Assembly (NCBI GenBank): GCA_017628165.1
Contig: JAGBZQ010000124.1
Coordinates: 1-11,090 of the forward strand
DNA from: Kiritimatiellia bacterium
GTDB lineage: Bacteria; Verrucomicrobiota; Kiritimatiellia; RFP12; UBA1067
DNA length: 11,090 nt
Direction: 5' to 3'
The position numbers and the translations under genes are program-made. The first letter of the stretch is position 1. Every line of letters begins with the position of its first letter. Shown here piece after piece: positions 1 to 7,435 of the stretch. Below the pieces are notes generated by a model. That model was not told where the DNA came from. It did not search any database and was given only the letters and a program-made list of their open reading frames with translations.

Positions 1-1403
1 GTGAGGAACTCACGGTCGATGAGATCAAGACGGCTATCCGCAAGGGCTGCCTTGCACGCACAATTACTCCTGCTTATTGCGGTACGGCGTTTAAGGACAA
101 GGGTATTCAGCCTCTTCTCGATGCCGTTTGCGATTTCCTTCCTTCGCCTCTTGATACTGGCGCAGCGGTCTCCGCCGATGATCCTTCCCAGAAGCGTGAG
201 GTTAGCGACAAGGAGCCTTTCTACGGTCTTGCGTTTAAGATCATGAATGACCCCAGGTCTGGCGGCAAGATTACATTCGTGCGCGTCTATTCGGGTTCGC
301 TTAAGCTTGGCGCAGAGCTTTTCGATTCTACGATCGGTAAGGAGCAGCGCATTTCCCGCCTTTTCCGCATGCACGCGTCCAAGCAGGAGCCACTTGAAGA
401 GGCGTTCGCAGGTGATATCGTCGCTTGCGTTGGTCTTACGGATACGAGAACCGGTGACACGCTCTGCGATCCCGATCATCCGATCACACTTGAATCCATT
501 GACTTCCCTGCTCCTGTTATCTCTGTTGCCGTCAAGCCGAAGAGCCGCGGCGACAACGAGAAGCTTGGTGCAGCTCTCCACGCTCTTGCGATGGAAGACC
601 CCACCTTTGTCGTTACGTATGATCAGGAGACCTCCGAGACGATCATCGCCGGCATGGGCGAGCTCTACCTTGAAGTTATCGTTGATCGTCTTAAACGCGA
701 GTTCAACGTTGACTGCGATGTTGGCGCTCCTCAGGTGGCTTACCGTGAATGCATCACGGGCGCTGTGGACAACGAGTACAAGCATGTCAAGCAGTCCGGT
801 GGCCGTGGTCAGTATGCTCACGTCTGCCTCAAGCTCGAGCCGCAGGAGCCTGGCAAGGGCTTTGAGTTCGTCAACGAGGTCAAGGGCGGTGTTATTCCTA
901 CGGAGTACATCCCGGCGGTCGAAAAGGGCGTTCGCAAGGCTCTCGAGTCTGGACCTTTGGCAGGCTTCCCGGTCGTTGATGTCAAGGCTACGGTCTACTT
1001 CGGTTCTTATCACGAAGTCGACTCCAACGAGTTTGCGTTTATCACCTGCGCGATGCAGTGCTTCAAGCAGGCGTTCCTGAAGGCAAAGCCCCAGCTTCTT
1101 GAGCCTATGATGGATGTTGAGGTTGTAGTTCCCGAGCAGTACATGGGTGCTGCGAACGGTTCGATCAACCAGCGCCGCGGCCGTATCGAGGGTATGGAGG
1201 ATCGTGCCGGCGTCAAGCTCCTTAAGGCCACCGTTCCGCTCGGTGAGATGTTCGGCTATTCAAACGCTATCCGTACTGTTACGCAGGGTCGTGGTTCGTT
1301 CACGATGATCTTCAAGCAGTATGAAGCCGTTCCCAAGAACATCGCTTCTGAAGTTATTGAGAAGCGTGTCAAAGAGGGTAAGGTCCGTCCCTCCGCCGAC
1401 TAA
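1..1403 (+). CDS. fusA: Elongation factor G, C-terminal two thirds (5' end outside the window)
   Basis: This is the translational GTPase that drives tRNA-mRNA translocation on the ribosome and, with RRF, ribosome recycling. The reading frame is open from position 3, giving 466 visible codons of a protein usually near 700 residues, so the P-loop and the other early GTP-binding motifs lie upstream of the window. The visible part starts at the end of the G domain, with CGTAFKDKG matching the G5 region. Domain II follows (FKIMNDPRSGGK), then domain III (AGMGELYLE), domain IV (QSGGRGQYAHV, GSYHEVDSNEF) and domain V (RIEGMEDR, FGYSNAIRTVTQGRG). The domain IV tip histidine in SYHEVD is kept. Two usually well conserved spots differ: GELYLE where GELHLE is common, and MGAANGSINQRRG where a GDLN-type loop is usual. 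A hairpin terminator follows the stop. The family call is very secure; whether this is the main EF-G or a paralogue cannot be decided from here. Confidence 0.97.
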   Translation, partial: EELTVDEIKTAIRKGCLARTITPAYCGTAFKDKGIQPLLDAVCDFLPSPLDTGAAVSADDPSQKREVSDKEPFYGLAFKIMNDPRSGGKITFVRVYSGSLKLGAELFDSTIGKEQRISRLFRMHASKQEPLEEAFAGDIVACVGLTDTRTGDTLCDPDHPITLESIDFPAPVISVAVKPKSRGDNEKLGAALHALAMEDPTFVVTYDQETSETIIAGMGELYLEVIVDRLKREFNVDCDVGAPQVAYRECITGAVDNEYKHVKQSGGRGQYAHVCLKLEPQEPGKGFEFVNEVKGGVIPTEYIPAVEKGVRKALESGPLAGFPVVDVKATVYFGSYHEVDSNEFAFITCAMQCFKQAFLKAKPQLLEPMMDVEVVVPEQYMGAANGSINQRRGRIEGMEDRAGVKLLKATVPLGEMFGYSNAIRTVTQGRGSFTMIFKQYEAVPKNIASEVIEKRVKEGKVRPSAD

Positions 1404-1423
1404 GGGATTGACTTATGTCAGAC

Positions 1424-1475
1424 AAAAAAGCACGAGCCAGATTGTCGTAAAGACGGTCTGGTTCGTGTCATTTTT
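1424..1475 (+). terminator. Intrinsic terminator after fusA, possibly bidirectional
   Basis: The arms CACGAGCCAGA (1431-1441) and TCTGGTTCGTG (1457-1467) pair over 11 bp with one G-T wobble. A small inner GTC/GAC pairing lies in the loop. ATTTTT at 1470-1475 follows the right arm, and AAAAAA at 1424-1429 precedes the left arm, so it could also end transcription from the other strand. It lies 20 nt after the fusA stop and ends 26 nt before the likely start of the rhamnosidase gene, so it may also act as a leader attenuator for that gene. The hairpin is seen directly; the function is inferred. Confidence 0.85.
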
Positions 1476-1490
1476 GGACCAGCGTGAAGA

Positions 1491-1497
1491 AGAAAGG
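1491..1497 (+). promoter_or_regulatory. Ribosome binding site of the rhamnosidase gene
   Basis: AGAAAGG lies 4 nt before ATG 1502 and 10 nt before a second in-frame ATG at 1508. It favours these starts over the GTG at 1484, which lies upstream of this site and has no Shine-Dalgarno match before it. Both ATG starts give a normal signal peptide. Confidence 0.55.
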
Positions 1498-1501
1498 TGT
1501 C

Positions 1502-3985
1502 ATGAAGATGTTTAAGGCAAGTGTTTGCACGGTTGTTGTTCTTACTGCTTTTATGTCGGCTCAGGCCAAAACGCAGGTAGAAAGGAAATTTCGCCGTGCG
1601 CATAATACGCGAGGGAACACCAACATAGTTCGTGTTCAGCCCGTAGATGAGGCTGCTTGGCTGTGGCATCCCTCCGCAAGGGAGTATATTGACGGAACTA
1701 CCGATTTTCGGTCAGAAAATCGCCATGACACTAATCTTGTGCTCCTTAAGTTCCGCAAGGAGTTTAAAGTGTCCAAGGATGGCGATTCCTTCGAGATTGA
1801 TGTTTCGGCTGACGAGAGGTTTGTTCTTTTTCTTGACGGCAAGTTTATTGCGCGCGGCCCGAATCGCGGTACTGTGGACAACTGGCTCTATCAGACATAC
1901 GATATCAAGAATTTGAAGGCCGGAAAGCATTTGTTTGAAGTGTATGTTCAGCGTATTGGCAATAATGCTCCGCTGGCCCAGCTTTCATATCGCGGCGGAT
2001 TTGTCCTAAAGGCAAGCGGCGCATACGATGCCTTGCTTACCACGGGGAAAACGCCTTGGCAAGTCGGGCGCATTGAGGGAGTTCGTAGCATTGGCGGAGG
2101 TGATGCGTGGGGGACAGGATCGCAGTTTGAGATCCATGGTGCAGGACCTTATTCAACGGATCCGAAGAAGTGGGTTGGCGCTTCTGTTGTGCGCGGCAGA
2201 ACTGGAAGGGGGTGGGGGCTTCGCACTCCCGGCTGGATGCTTTTCCCGGCTCAGATTCCCGATCAGATTCAAGTGCGCACCGTTCCCGGGCGCATAAAGG
2301 CAGTCTCTAAAAACGCACCGTTCCGCGGGGCTCACGTATTTACGAAGGAGGAAACCGCCGAGACGATTGATATCACCAAGCCATTTACCGTGCCTGCAAA
2401 TACGCGCCTTCAGCTCGCATGGGACTTTGGCCGCTATTATTGCGCATATCCTGATGTAACGATTTCGGGCGGCAAGGGCTCGCGAATTTCAATGCGCTTT
2501 TCTGAGGCTTCGCGTGACGGTAAGACTCATAAGAAGCTGAGCGTGGAAGGCTCCCGTGATCTTATCGAGGGGCGTTATCTCGCAGGCTTTGGTGATGTTT
2601 TTGTTTCCGATGGGCGCAGTGGCGCTAACTTTTCCTCTCTTTGGTTCCGCTGTGGCAAATGGTGCTGCATTGACATTGAGACGAAGGATGAGCCGCTTAC
2701 GATAGACTCTCTTGCCATAATCGAGACGCGTTATCCGCTCGAGCTTGAGAGTTTCTTTTCCACTCCCGATGATGCAACAATTCCGTCGATCCGCAGGATT
2801 GCCGCGCGTGCGATGCAGATGTGCTGCCATGAAATGCTTTTCGATTGCCCGTATTATGAGCAGCAGATGTATCCCGGAGATACGCGTGTCCAGCTTAATG
2901 TGATTTCCGCCATGACGCGTGATGACCGCATAATCAAGCGTGCCATCGAGATTTATGACCTCAATACGCGTGACGATGGAATGTGTCCATTCAACTTCCC
3001 CACTCGCAATTTGCAGGAGGGCGCAAGTTACACACTTTGCTATCTTCTCATGTATGGCGATTATGTGATGAATCATACGGATCGTGAGTGGCTCAGGGCA
3101 CGTCTCCCGGGAATGCGTAAGTCCATGGCCGGTATTGAGTACTATGAAAACAGGGACGGTCTTTTGGAGAATCTTCCGGGATGGAACTTCCTTGACTGGG
3201 TTGTCGGGTGGAGCTATGAAGGCATAACGAGAGGATGCCGCAGCGGCGATGGTGTGAACTGTCAGCTTAATCTCTATTGGTTCCTCGCGATGCGTTCAGC
3301 TGCGCAGGTTGAACGTGCTTTTGGGAATGAGTTCCAGGCCAAGTATTGGGATGAAAAGTGCGAAAAGCTTAAAGGGCAGATCGTAGAGAAGTTCTGGGAT
3401 GAGAAGCGCGGACTTCTTGCAGACTCTCCGCACAGGATGAATTTCTCCGAGCATTCGCAGGCTCTTGCGATTGTGGGTGATGTTCTTCCGAAGGACAAGG
3501 CTGATATCGCATTTGCCAATTTAATCAAGGATCCGCATTTGAGGCGCTGCACGGTATACTTCTCCTACTATCTTTTCGAGGCGTATTTCAAGTATGGTCG
3601 TGGAGATCTTTTCCTCAAAAGGCTTGATCTTTGGCGAGACTATGTGAAGCAGGGGCTTACCACCACGCAGGAGTCTCCCGATAGGCAAGGGAATGAATGC
3701 CGTAGCGATTGCCATGCGTGGGGTGCTCATCCTATCTGGTTCATGCAGACGGGGCTTGCCGGCATCAAATCTGCAGCTCCATTCTTTGAGAAGGTGCTGA
3801 TATCGCCATGCCCTGGTGGCCTTAAGGTTCTTGATGTCAGGCATCCTCATCCGAATGGATGGATAGAAGCCAGCCTCAAGTTTGAAGGCTCCAAGGTTTC
3901 AGGCGTCATCAAAACCCCCGTTCCCGGTTTATTCAAGTTCGGTGATCTGATGATTGAGCTGAAGGCCGGAGAGAATATGTTATAA
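1502..3985 (+). CDS. Exported alpha-L-rhamnosidase-like glycoside hydrolase (GH78 type)
   Basis: This is probably an inverting glycosidase that removes terminal alpha-L-rhamnose from plant or microbial polysaccharides or glycosides outside the cytoplasm. The 827-residue protein begins with a signal peptide: a short basic start (MKMFK), a hydrophobic core, then AQA before the likely cleavage site near residue 22. An N-terminal beta-sandwich, carbohydrate-binding-like part (DERFVLFLDGK, then RGPNRG) precedes an (alpha/alpha)6 barrel. The family motif FDCPYYEQ is present. D448 and E453 of this motif, with D460 of PGD, match the acidic cluster that holds the general acid. NFLDW lies at 562-566. 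TTQE places E724 where the family's catalytic base sits, and RSDCHAW lies at 734-740. A C-terminal beta-sandwich ends the protein. There is no outer-membrane lipobox or anchoring domain that I can see. It stands alone, with no transporter, regulator or other glycosidase beside it. Substrate specificity is not shown by sequence alone; other six-hairpin glycosidase activities are possible. Confidence 0.85.
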   Translation: MKMFKASVCTVVVLTAFMSAQAKTQVERKFRRAHNTRGNTNIVRVQPVDEAAWLWHPSAREYIDGTTDFRSENRHDTNLVLLKFRKEFKVSKDGDSFEIDVSADERFVLFLDGKFIARGPNRGTVDNWLYQTYDIKNLKAGKHLFEVYVQRIGNNAPLAQLSYRGGFVLKASGAYDALLTTGKTPWQVGRIEGVRSIGGGDAWGTGSQFEIHGAGPYSTDPKKWVGASVVRGRTGRGWGLRTPGWMLFPAQIPDQIQVRTVPGRIKAVSKNAPFRGAHVFTKEETAETIDITKPFTVPANTRLQLAWDFGRYYCAYPDVTISGGKGSRISMRFSEASRDGKTHKKLSVEGSRDLIEGRYLAGFGDVFVSDGRSGANFSSLWFRCGKWCCIDIETKDEPLTIDSLAIIETRYPLELESFFSTPDDATIPSIRRIAARAMQMCCHEMLFDCPYYEQQMYPGDTRVQLNVISAMTRDDRIIKRAIEIYDLNTRDDGMCPFNFPTRNLQEGASYTLCYLLMYGDYVMNHTDREWLRARLPGMRKSMAGIEYYENRDGLLENLPGWNFLDWVVGWSYEGITRGCRSGDGVNCQLNLYWFLAMRSAAQVERAFGNEFQAKYWDEKCEKLKGQIVEKFWDEKRGLLADSPHRMNFSEHSQALAIVGDVLPKDKADIAFANLIKDPHLRRCTVYFSYYLFEAYFKYGRGDLFLKRLDLWRDYVKQGLTTTQESPDRQGNECRSDCHAWGAHPIWFMQTGLAGIKSAAPFFEKVLISPCPGGLKVLDVRHPHPNGWIEASLKFEGSKVSGVIKTPVPGLFKFGDLMIELKAGENML

Positions 3986-4002
3986 CAATCTTTCATGGAC
4001 TT

Positions 4003-4034
4003 TTTTGCCAAATGTGCGTAAAAATTTGGTAAAA
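4003..4034 (+). repeat. 11-bp imperfect inverted repeat over the tig promoter region
   Basis: TTTTGCCAAAT (4003-4013) and ATTTGGTAAAA (4024-4034) are inverted copies with one mismatch, which would be a G-U pair in RNA, separated by 10 nt. The right arm covers most of the predicted -10 element. The position suits an operator. A weak transcript hairpin ending the rhamnosidase mRNA is the alternative, but no T-tract follows directly. The repeat is seen; the role is inferred. Confidence 0.5.
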
Positions 4035-4035
4035 T
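4005..4035 (+). promoter_or_regulatory. Probable sigma70-type promoter for the tig-clpP-clpX operon
   Basis: TGGTAAAAT (4027-4035) fits an extended -10 element (TGn followed by TAAAAT). A TTGCCA -35-like hexamer lies at 4005-4010, but the 19-nt spacer is long, so the extended -10 may carry most of the recognition. It sits in the only sizeable gap before the gene cluster, 36 nt before the tig start. Promoter rules for the host are unknown. Confidence 0.5.
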
Positions 4036-4055
4036 ATCTAATCGTTTTTATAACT

Positions 4056-4061
4056 AAGGAG
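4056..4061 (+). promoter_or_regulatory. Ribosome binding site of tig
   Basis: AAGGAG lies 10 nt before ATG 4072, a good Shine-Dalgarno match that fixes the trigger factor start. Confidence 0.7.
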
Positions 4062-4071
4062 AAATCGGATA

Positions 4072-5256
4072 ATGAAAACCGAAGTCAAAAAATTGGAGAA
4101 GTGCCAGGTTCAGCTCACAGTTTCCATCGAAGCTGAAGAGGCCGCGACTATCATTAAGAATGTTGAAAAGACCTTTGTTCGCGAAGTGAAGGTTCCTGGA
4201 TTCCGTCCTGGCAAGGTGCCGTTGGAGATGGTCCGCAAGCAGTTTGCCGGCGGCATCAAGGAAGAGTCTGTCCGCATGATGTATTCGAAGAACATCGCCA
4301 AAGCCATCGAGGAGTCCAAGGCAGAAGTTATCGACATCGTGAATATCAAGGAGGCTTCCATTACAGCCGAGGGCGGCTCGTTTGTTGCTATTGCGGATGT
4401 CAAGCCCGAGTTCAAGCTCCCCACGTACAAGGGTCTTAAGGTAGAGCTTAAGGATGCCACGGTTAGCGATTCCGATGTGGAGGATTCCATCAATCGTCTT
4501 CGCGCCGCGTATGCCTCTTATGAGGATGCCAAGGAGGGCGAGGCCGCAGCGGAAGGCGATTTCGTTCAGATCGATTACTCCGGCACCGTTGACGGTAAGC
4601 CGATTGTTGAAATCAACCCTGAGGCGAAGTTCGTCTCTTCGGCCGAGAACTACTGGCTTCAGCTTGAGGAGGGCCGTTTCCTCCCCGAAATTCTTGAGGC
4701 CGTCAAGGGTATGAAGATTGGCGAGACGAAGTCTTCCGTCAAGGCCAAGTTTGACAAGGAGGCCGCTCCCGAGGGGTTGAAGGGCGCCAAGGCCGTTTAC
4801 ACGGTTACGCTCAAGGCGTTCCGTCGCCGCGTTCTTCCTACTGATGAGCAGTTTGTTGAAAAGGCCAAGGCAGAGTCCCTCGAGAAACTTACAGCCCAGA
4901 TTCGCGAGCAGATGCAGACGCGCGCCACAGAGGCTGAGGCCACCCGCCGCGAAAACGAGGTTGTAGAGCTTCTTCTCAAGAAGTCCGATTTCGACGTCCC
5001 CGGTTCGCAGGTCCAGCGTGTCAAGGACGGTATTCTTGCCGAGCTCGCCGAGCGTGCCAAGTACTCTGGGCTCGGTGCTGACTACTTCGAGCAGAACCGC
5101 GAGAAGATTGACGAAGATGCCACCAAGAGCGCCGTTAATCAGGTTCGCCTCTGGTATCTCTTCGACGCGATTGCTGGCGCCGAGAAGATTGAGGCGAAGG
5201 ACAACGAGCGCGGTAAGAAGGTTGTTGAGTTCCTTCTCGCTAATGCCAAGAATTAA
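4072..5256 (+). CDS. tig: Trigger factor, ribosome-bound chaperone and prolyl isomerase
   Basis: Trigger factor binds at the ribosomal exit tunnel and shields nascent chains; its middle domain has peptidyl-prolyl isomerase activity. The 394-residue protein carries the ribosome-binding signature GFRPGKVP at residues 43-50, the same position as in E. coli. An FKBP-like domain starts near residue 162 (GDFVQIDYSG) and runs to about 250. A long, mainly helical C-terminal arm region follows, rich in Glu, Lys and Arg. It is shorter than E. coli trigger factor (432 residues), mostly through its C-terminal part. The FKBP domain reads RFLPEILEAV where many members have a GFE-type sequence, so isomerase activity may be reduced; this is inference. 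It is the first gene of the cluster, with clpP starting 1 nt after its stop, the usual pairing of a nascent-chain chaperone with the ClpXP protease. Confidence 0.96.
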   Translation: MKTEVKKLEKCQVQLTVSIEAEEAATIIKNVEKTFVREVKVPGFRPGKVPLEMVRKQFAGGIKEESVRMMYSKNIAKAIEESKAEVIDIVNIKEASITAEGGSFVAIADVKPEFKLPTYKGLKVELKDATVSDSDVEDSINRLRAAYASYEDAKEGEAAAEGDFVQIDYSGTVDGKPIVEINPEAKFVSSAENYWLQLEEGRFLPEILEAVKGMKIGETKSSVKAKFDKEAAPEGLKGAKAVYTVTLKAFRRRVLPTDEQFVEKAKAESLEKLTAQIREQMQTRATEAEATRRENEVVELLLKKSDFDVPGSQVQRVKDGILAELAERAKYSGLGADYFEQNREKIDEDATKSAVNQVRLWYLFDAIAGAEKIEAKDNERGKKVVEFLLANAKN

Positions 5257-5257
5257 T

Positions 5258-5845
5258 ATGAATTCTTACATGATCCCTTATGTTGTGGAGCAGACCGGGA
5301 AAGGGGAGCGCACGTATGATATATACTCGCGTCTCCTCCTTGACCGCATTGTCTTCATCTCCGGTGAAGTGAACGATGACATGGCGAATGCCATCGTTGC
5401 CCAGCTTCTTTTTCTCCAGTCGCAGGATCCCAAGAAGCAGATCAACGTCTATATCAACTCGCCGGGCGGCAGTGTCACGGCGGGTCTTGCGATTTATGAT
5501 ACGATGCAGTTCGTCTCTTGTCCTGTGGCCACATATTGCATAGGCCAGGCCGCATCCATGGGAGCCGTTCTTCTGACGGCCGGTGCGAAAGGTATGCGCC
5601 ATGCGCTTCCTAATTCGCGCATCATGATCCACCAGCCGTGGGGTGGCGCCGAGGGCAAGGCGAGTGATATTGAAATCACCGCTAAGGAGATTCTCCGTCT
5701 CAAGGAAATTCTCAATAGGATTCTCGCCGATCATGCCGGCAAGGACTACGAGGATGTCGTCAGAGATACGGACCGAGATTTCTTCATGTCGGCCGAGGAG
5801 GCCAAGAAGTGGGGCCTTATCGATAAGGTTGTGGAGTTTAAATGA
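5258..5845 (+). CDS. clpP: ATP-dependent Clp protease proteolytic subunit
   Basis: ClpP is the barrel-forming serine peptidase that degrades proteins unfolded by ClpX or ClpA. The 195-residue protein has the full catalytic triad: S100 in GQAASMG, H125 in MIHQPWGG and D174 in DTDRDFFM, with spacings of 25 and 49 residues as in E. coli ClpP. The oxyanion-hole region NSPGGSV (68-74) and the N-terminal IPYVVEQTGKGER are typical, and there is no long propeptide. The frame is open further upstream (to 5018), but that part lies inside tig. ATG 5258, one nt after the tig stop, gives the usual N-terminus. No clear Shine-Dalgarno precedes it, so translation is probably coupled to tig. ATG 5270 (MIPYVV) is the alternative start. 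The 3' end overlaps clpX by 4 nt. Confidence 0.97.
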   Translation: MNSYMIPYVVEQTGKGERTYDIYSRLLLDRIVFISGEVNDDMANAIVAQLLFLQSQDPKKQINVYINSPGGSVTAGLAIYDTMQFVSCPVATYCIGQAASMGAVLLTAGAKGMRHALPNSRIMIHQPWGGAEGKASDIEITAKEILRLKEILNRILADHAGKDYEDVVRDTDRDFFMSAEEAKKWGLIDKVVEFK

Positions 5846-7092
5846 AAAAGCCAAAGGACGTTTGTTCTTTTTGCGGTCGTAGCGGCAAGGATGTTCCGCT
5901 GGTGCCCGGCCTCGATGCAAATATTTGCGTTGACTGTATTGAGTACGCGCACGAAATGCTGCATATTTCCGATCCGAAGGGGAAGCAGTCGTCTGGAAAG
6001 AAGATCGCCCCTCTTCCTCCCACGCCCTCGGCAAAGGAGATCAAGGCGTTTCTTGATCAGCACGTAATCGGCCACGATGAGACGAAAAAGGTTCTTTCTG
6101 TGGCCGTTCACAATCACTATCGTCGTCTCGAGTCCTCTCAGCAGAAGCAGGGCAAGGGGGCAAAGGGCAGTTTTGACGATATTGAGATCGAAAAGTCCAA
6201 CATTCTTCTTCTCGGACCTACCGGCACAGGTAAGACGCTTATGGCAAAAACGCTCGCCAAGATTCTTGGTGTTCCTTTTGCCATCGGCGACGCTACCGTT
6301 CTTACGCAGGCTGGATATGTGGGCGAGGATGTGGAAAATCTTGTGCGCTATCTTCTTCAGAATGCCAACGGTGATGTGGAGCTTGCCAAGCGCGGAATCA
6401 TCTATGTGGATGAAATAGATAAGATCGCCTCCAAGACAGACAACGTCTCTATCACGCGCGACGTCTCCGGCGAAGGTGTTCAGCAGGCTCTTCTCAAGAT
6501 TGTGGAAGGAACTGTCTGCCGCATTCCGCCGAAGGGTGGCCGGAAGCATCCTGATCAGGAGTATATCGAAGTGGATACCACAAACATCCTCTTCATTTGC
6601 GGCGGAGCTTTTGTGGGTTTAGACAAGATTGTGGGCGAGCGTACCGGTAAGCGTGTCATTGGCTTCGGAGCTGATGGTGAAGCGGAAAAATTAGATTCCA
6701 ACGGCACTCTTAAGCCAGAGGTTCTTGATGTCCGCCCTGAGGATCTCGTCAAATTCGGCCTTATCCCCGAATTTACGGGTCGCCTTCCCATCATAACCGC
6801 AATGAAGGAGCTCTCCGAGGAGGATCTCGTTCGTGTCATGACGGAGCCCAAAAATGCGCTTGTCAGGCAGTATCAGAAGCTTCTCCAGATGGACGGTGTC
6901 GAGCTTTCCTTCGAGGAGGGGGCTCTCAAGGCTCTCGCCAAGGCGGCTATCGCCCGCAAAACGGGTGCGCGCGGACTTAGGGCTGAGATGGAGCGCCTTA
7001 TGACGGATATTATGTATGAAGCGCCTGGTAATGCCAAAATGAAGAAGGTGGTCATCACTGAAAAGATGATTGCCGAAAGGCTGGGCGAGTAA
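5842..7092 (+). CDS. clpX: ClpX, ATP-dependent unfoldase of the ClpXP protease
   Basis: ClpX is the hexameric AAA+ unfoldase that recognises tagged or specific substrates and threads them into ClpP. The 416-residue protein has the N-terminal zinc-binding domain (C8, C11, C29, C32), Walker A GPTGTGKT (125-132), pore loop GYVG (159-162 region), Walker B IIYVDEID (186-193), the RKH loop (234-236), the IGF tripeptide that docks into ClpP (273-275), the FTGR arginine (R314) and sensor 2 in GARGLR (375-380). All functional motifs are intact and the length is normal. Translation starts at an ATGA overlap with the clpP stop. GGAG at 5833-5836, inside clpP, lies 5 nt before the ATG. The next gene begins within its TAA stop (TAATG). 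Confidence 0.98.
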   Translation: MKKPKDVCSFCGRSGKDVPLVPGLDANICVDCIEYAHEMLHISDPKGKQSSGKKIAPLPPTPSAKEIKAFLDQHVIGHDETKKVLSVAVHNHYRRLESSQQKQGKGAKGSFDDIEIEKSNILLLGPTGTGKTLMAKTLAKILGVPFAIGDATVLTQAGYVGEDVENLVRYLLQNANGDVELAKRGIIYVDEIDKIASKTDNVSITRDVSGEGVQQALLKIVEGTVCRIPPKGGRKHPDQEYIEVDTTNILFICGGAFVGLDKIVGERTGKRVIGFGADGEAEKLDSNGTLKPEVLDVRPEDLVKFGLIPEFTGRLPIITAMKELSEEDLVRVMTEPKNALVRQYQKLLQMDGVELSFEEGALKALAKAAIARKTGARGLRAEMERLMTDIMYEAPGNAKMKKVVITEKMIAERLGE

Positions 7093-7418
7093 TGCTTATT
7101 GAAGTTTTAAAGTCCAAGCTTCACCGTATCAGGATTACGGAGTCGTGCCTTGATTATGAAGGCTCGCTTTCTCTTGATCCAGATGATATGGAGGCCGTGG
7201 GCATTCTTCCTTACGAGAAAATTCTCTGCGCCGATGTGGAAAACGGCAACCGTTTCGAGACTTATGCTATTGAGGGCAAGCGCGGCAGTCATGTGTGCTG
7301 CCTCAACGGAGCTGCCGCCCACAAGGGCAAGGTGGGAGACAGGCTTATCGTCATGGCGTTCGCATCCATGACGCCAGACGAGGCTAAGGGGCATACGCCT
7401 TTGGTAAAGCACTTTTGA
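7092..7418 (+). CDS. panD: Aspartate 1-decarboxylase (pyruvoyl enzyme)
   Basis: PanD converts L-aspartate to beta-alanine and CO2, supplying the beta-alanine half of pantothenate (vitamin B5, coenzyme A). The pro-enzyme cleaves itself between G24 and S25, and S25 becomes the pyruvoyl cofactor; YEGS lies exactly at 22-25. The residues known from E. coli PanD are all present at the same numbers: K9, H11, R54, T57, Y58 and N72, with NGAAAH at 72-77. The protein has 108 residues against about 126 in E. coli. The loss is all at the C-terminus after the HF end, where the tail is not catalytic. It overlaps the clpX stop by 1 nt, so it is almost surely co-translated. No panB, panC or panE is nearby, making this an isolated pathway gene in a proteostasis operon. 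Confidence 0.95.
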   Translation: MLIEVLKSKLHRIRITESCLDYEGSLSLDPDDMEAVGILPYEKILCADVENGNRFETYAIEGKRGSHVCCLNGAAAHKGKVGDRLIVMAFASMTPDEAKGHTPLVKHF

Positions 7419-7435
7419 TTTCAGGCTCACTTTTT

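Noticed and set aside
247..1080. 277-residue open frame on the + strand inside fusA
   Set aside because: It is an out-of-frame shadow of EF-G with low-complexity Ser/Arg/Leu composition and no recognisable motif.
1408..1413. TTGACT, a -35-like hexamer between fusA and the terminator
   Set aside because: No -10-like hexamer occurs at 16-18 nt, and the hairpin would end any such transcript.
1484..1501. GTG start for the rhamnosidase
   Set aside because: It has no ribosome binding site and abuts the terminator; ATG 1502 has AGAAAGG and gives a clean signal peptide.
2489..3076. 195-residue open frame on the - strand inside the rhamnosidase gene
   Set aside because: It is antisense to conserved catalytic motifs and has no start signal or domain that I recognise.
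5018..5257. Upstream extension of the clpP frame
   Set aside because: It lies within tig, is Arg/Ser-rich and unlike ClpP, while ATG 5258 gives the normal N-terminus.
5240..6034. 264-residue open frame on the - strand across clpP and clpX
   Set aside because: It is antisense to two genes with complete catalytic motifs; the composition is shadow-like.
5746..6549. 267-residue open frame on the - strand inside clpX
   Set aside because: It is antisense to the zinc-finger and AAA+ coding region and has no family resemblance.
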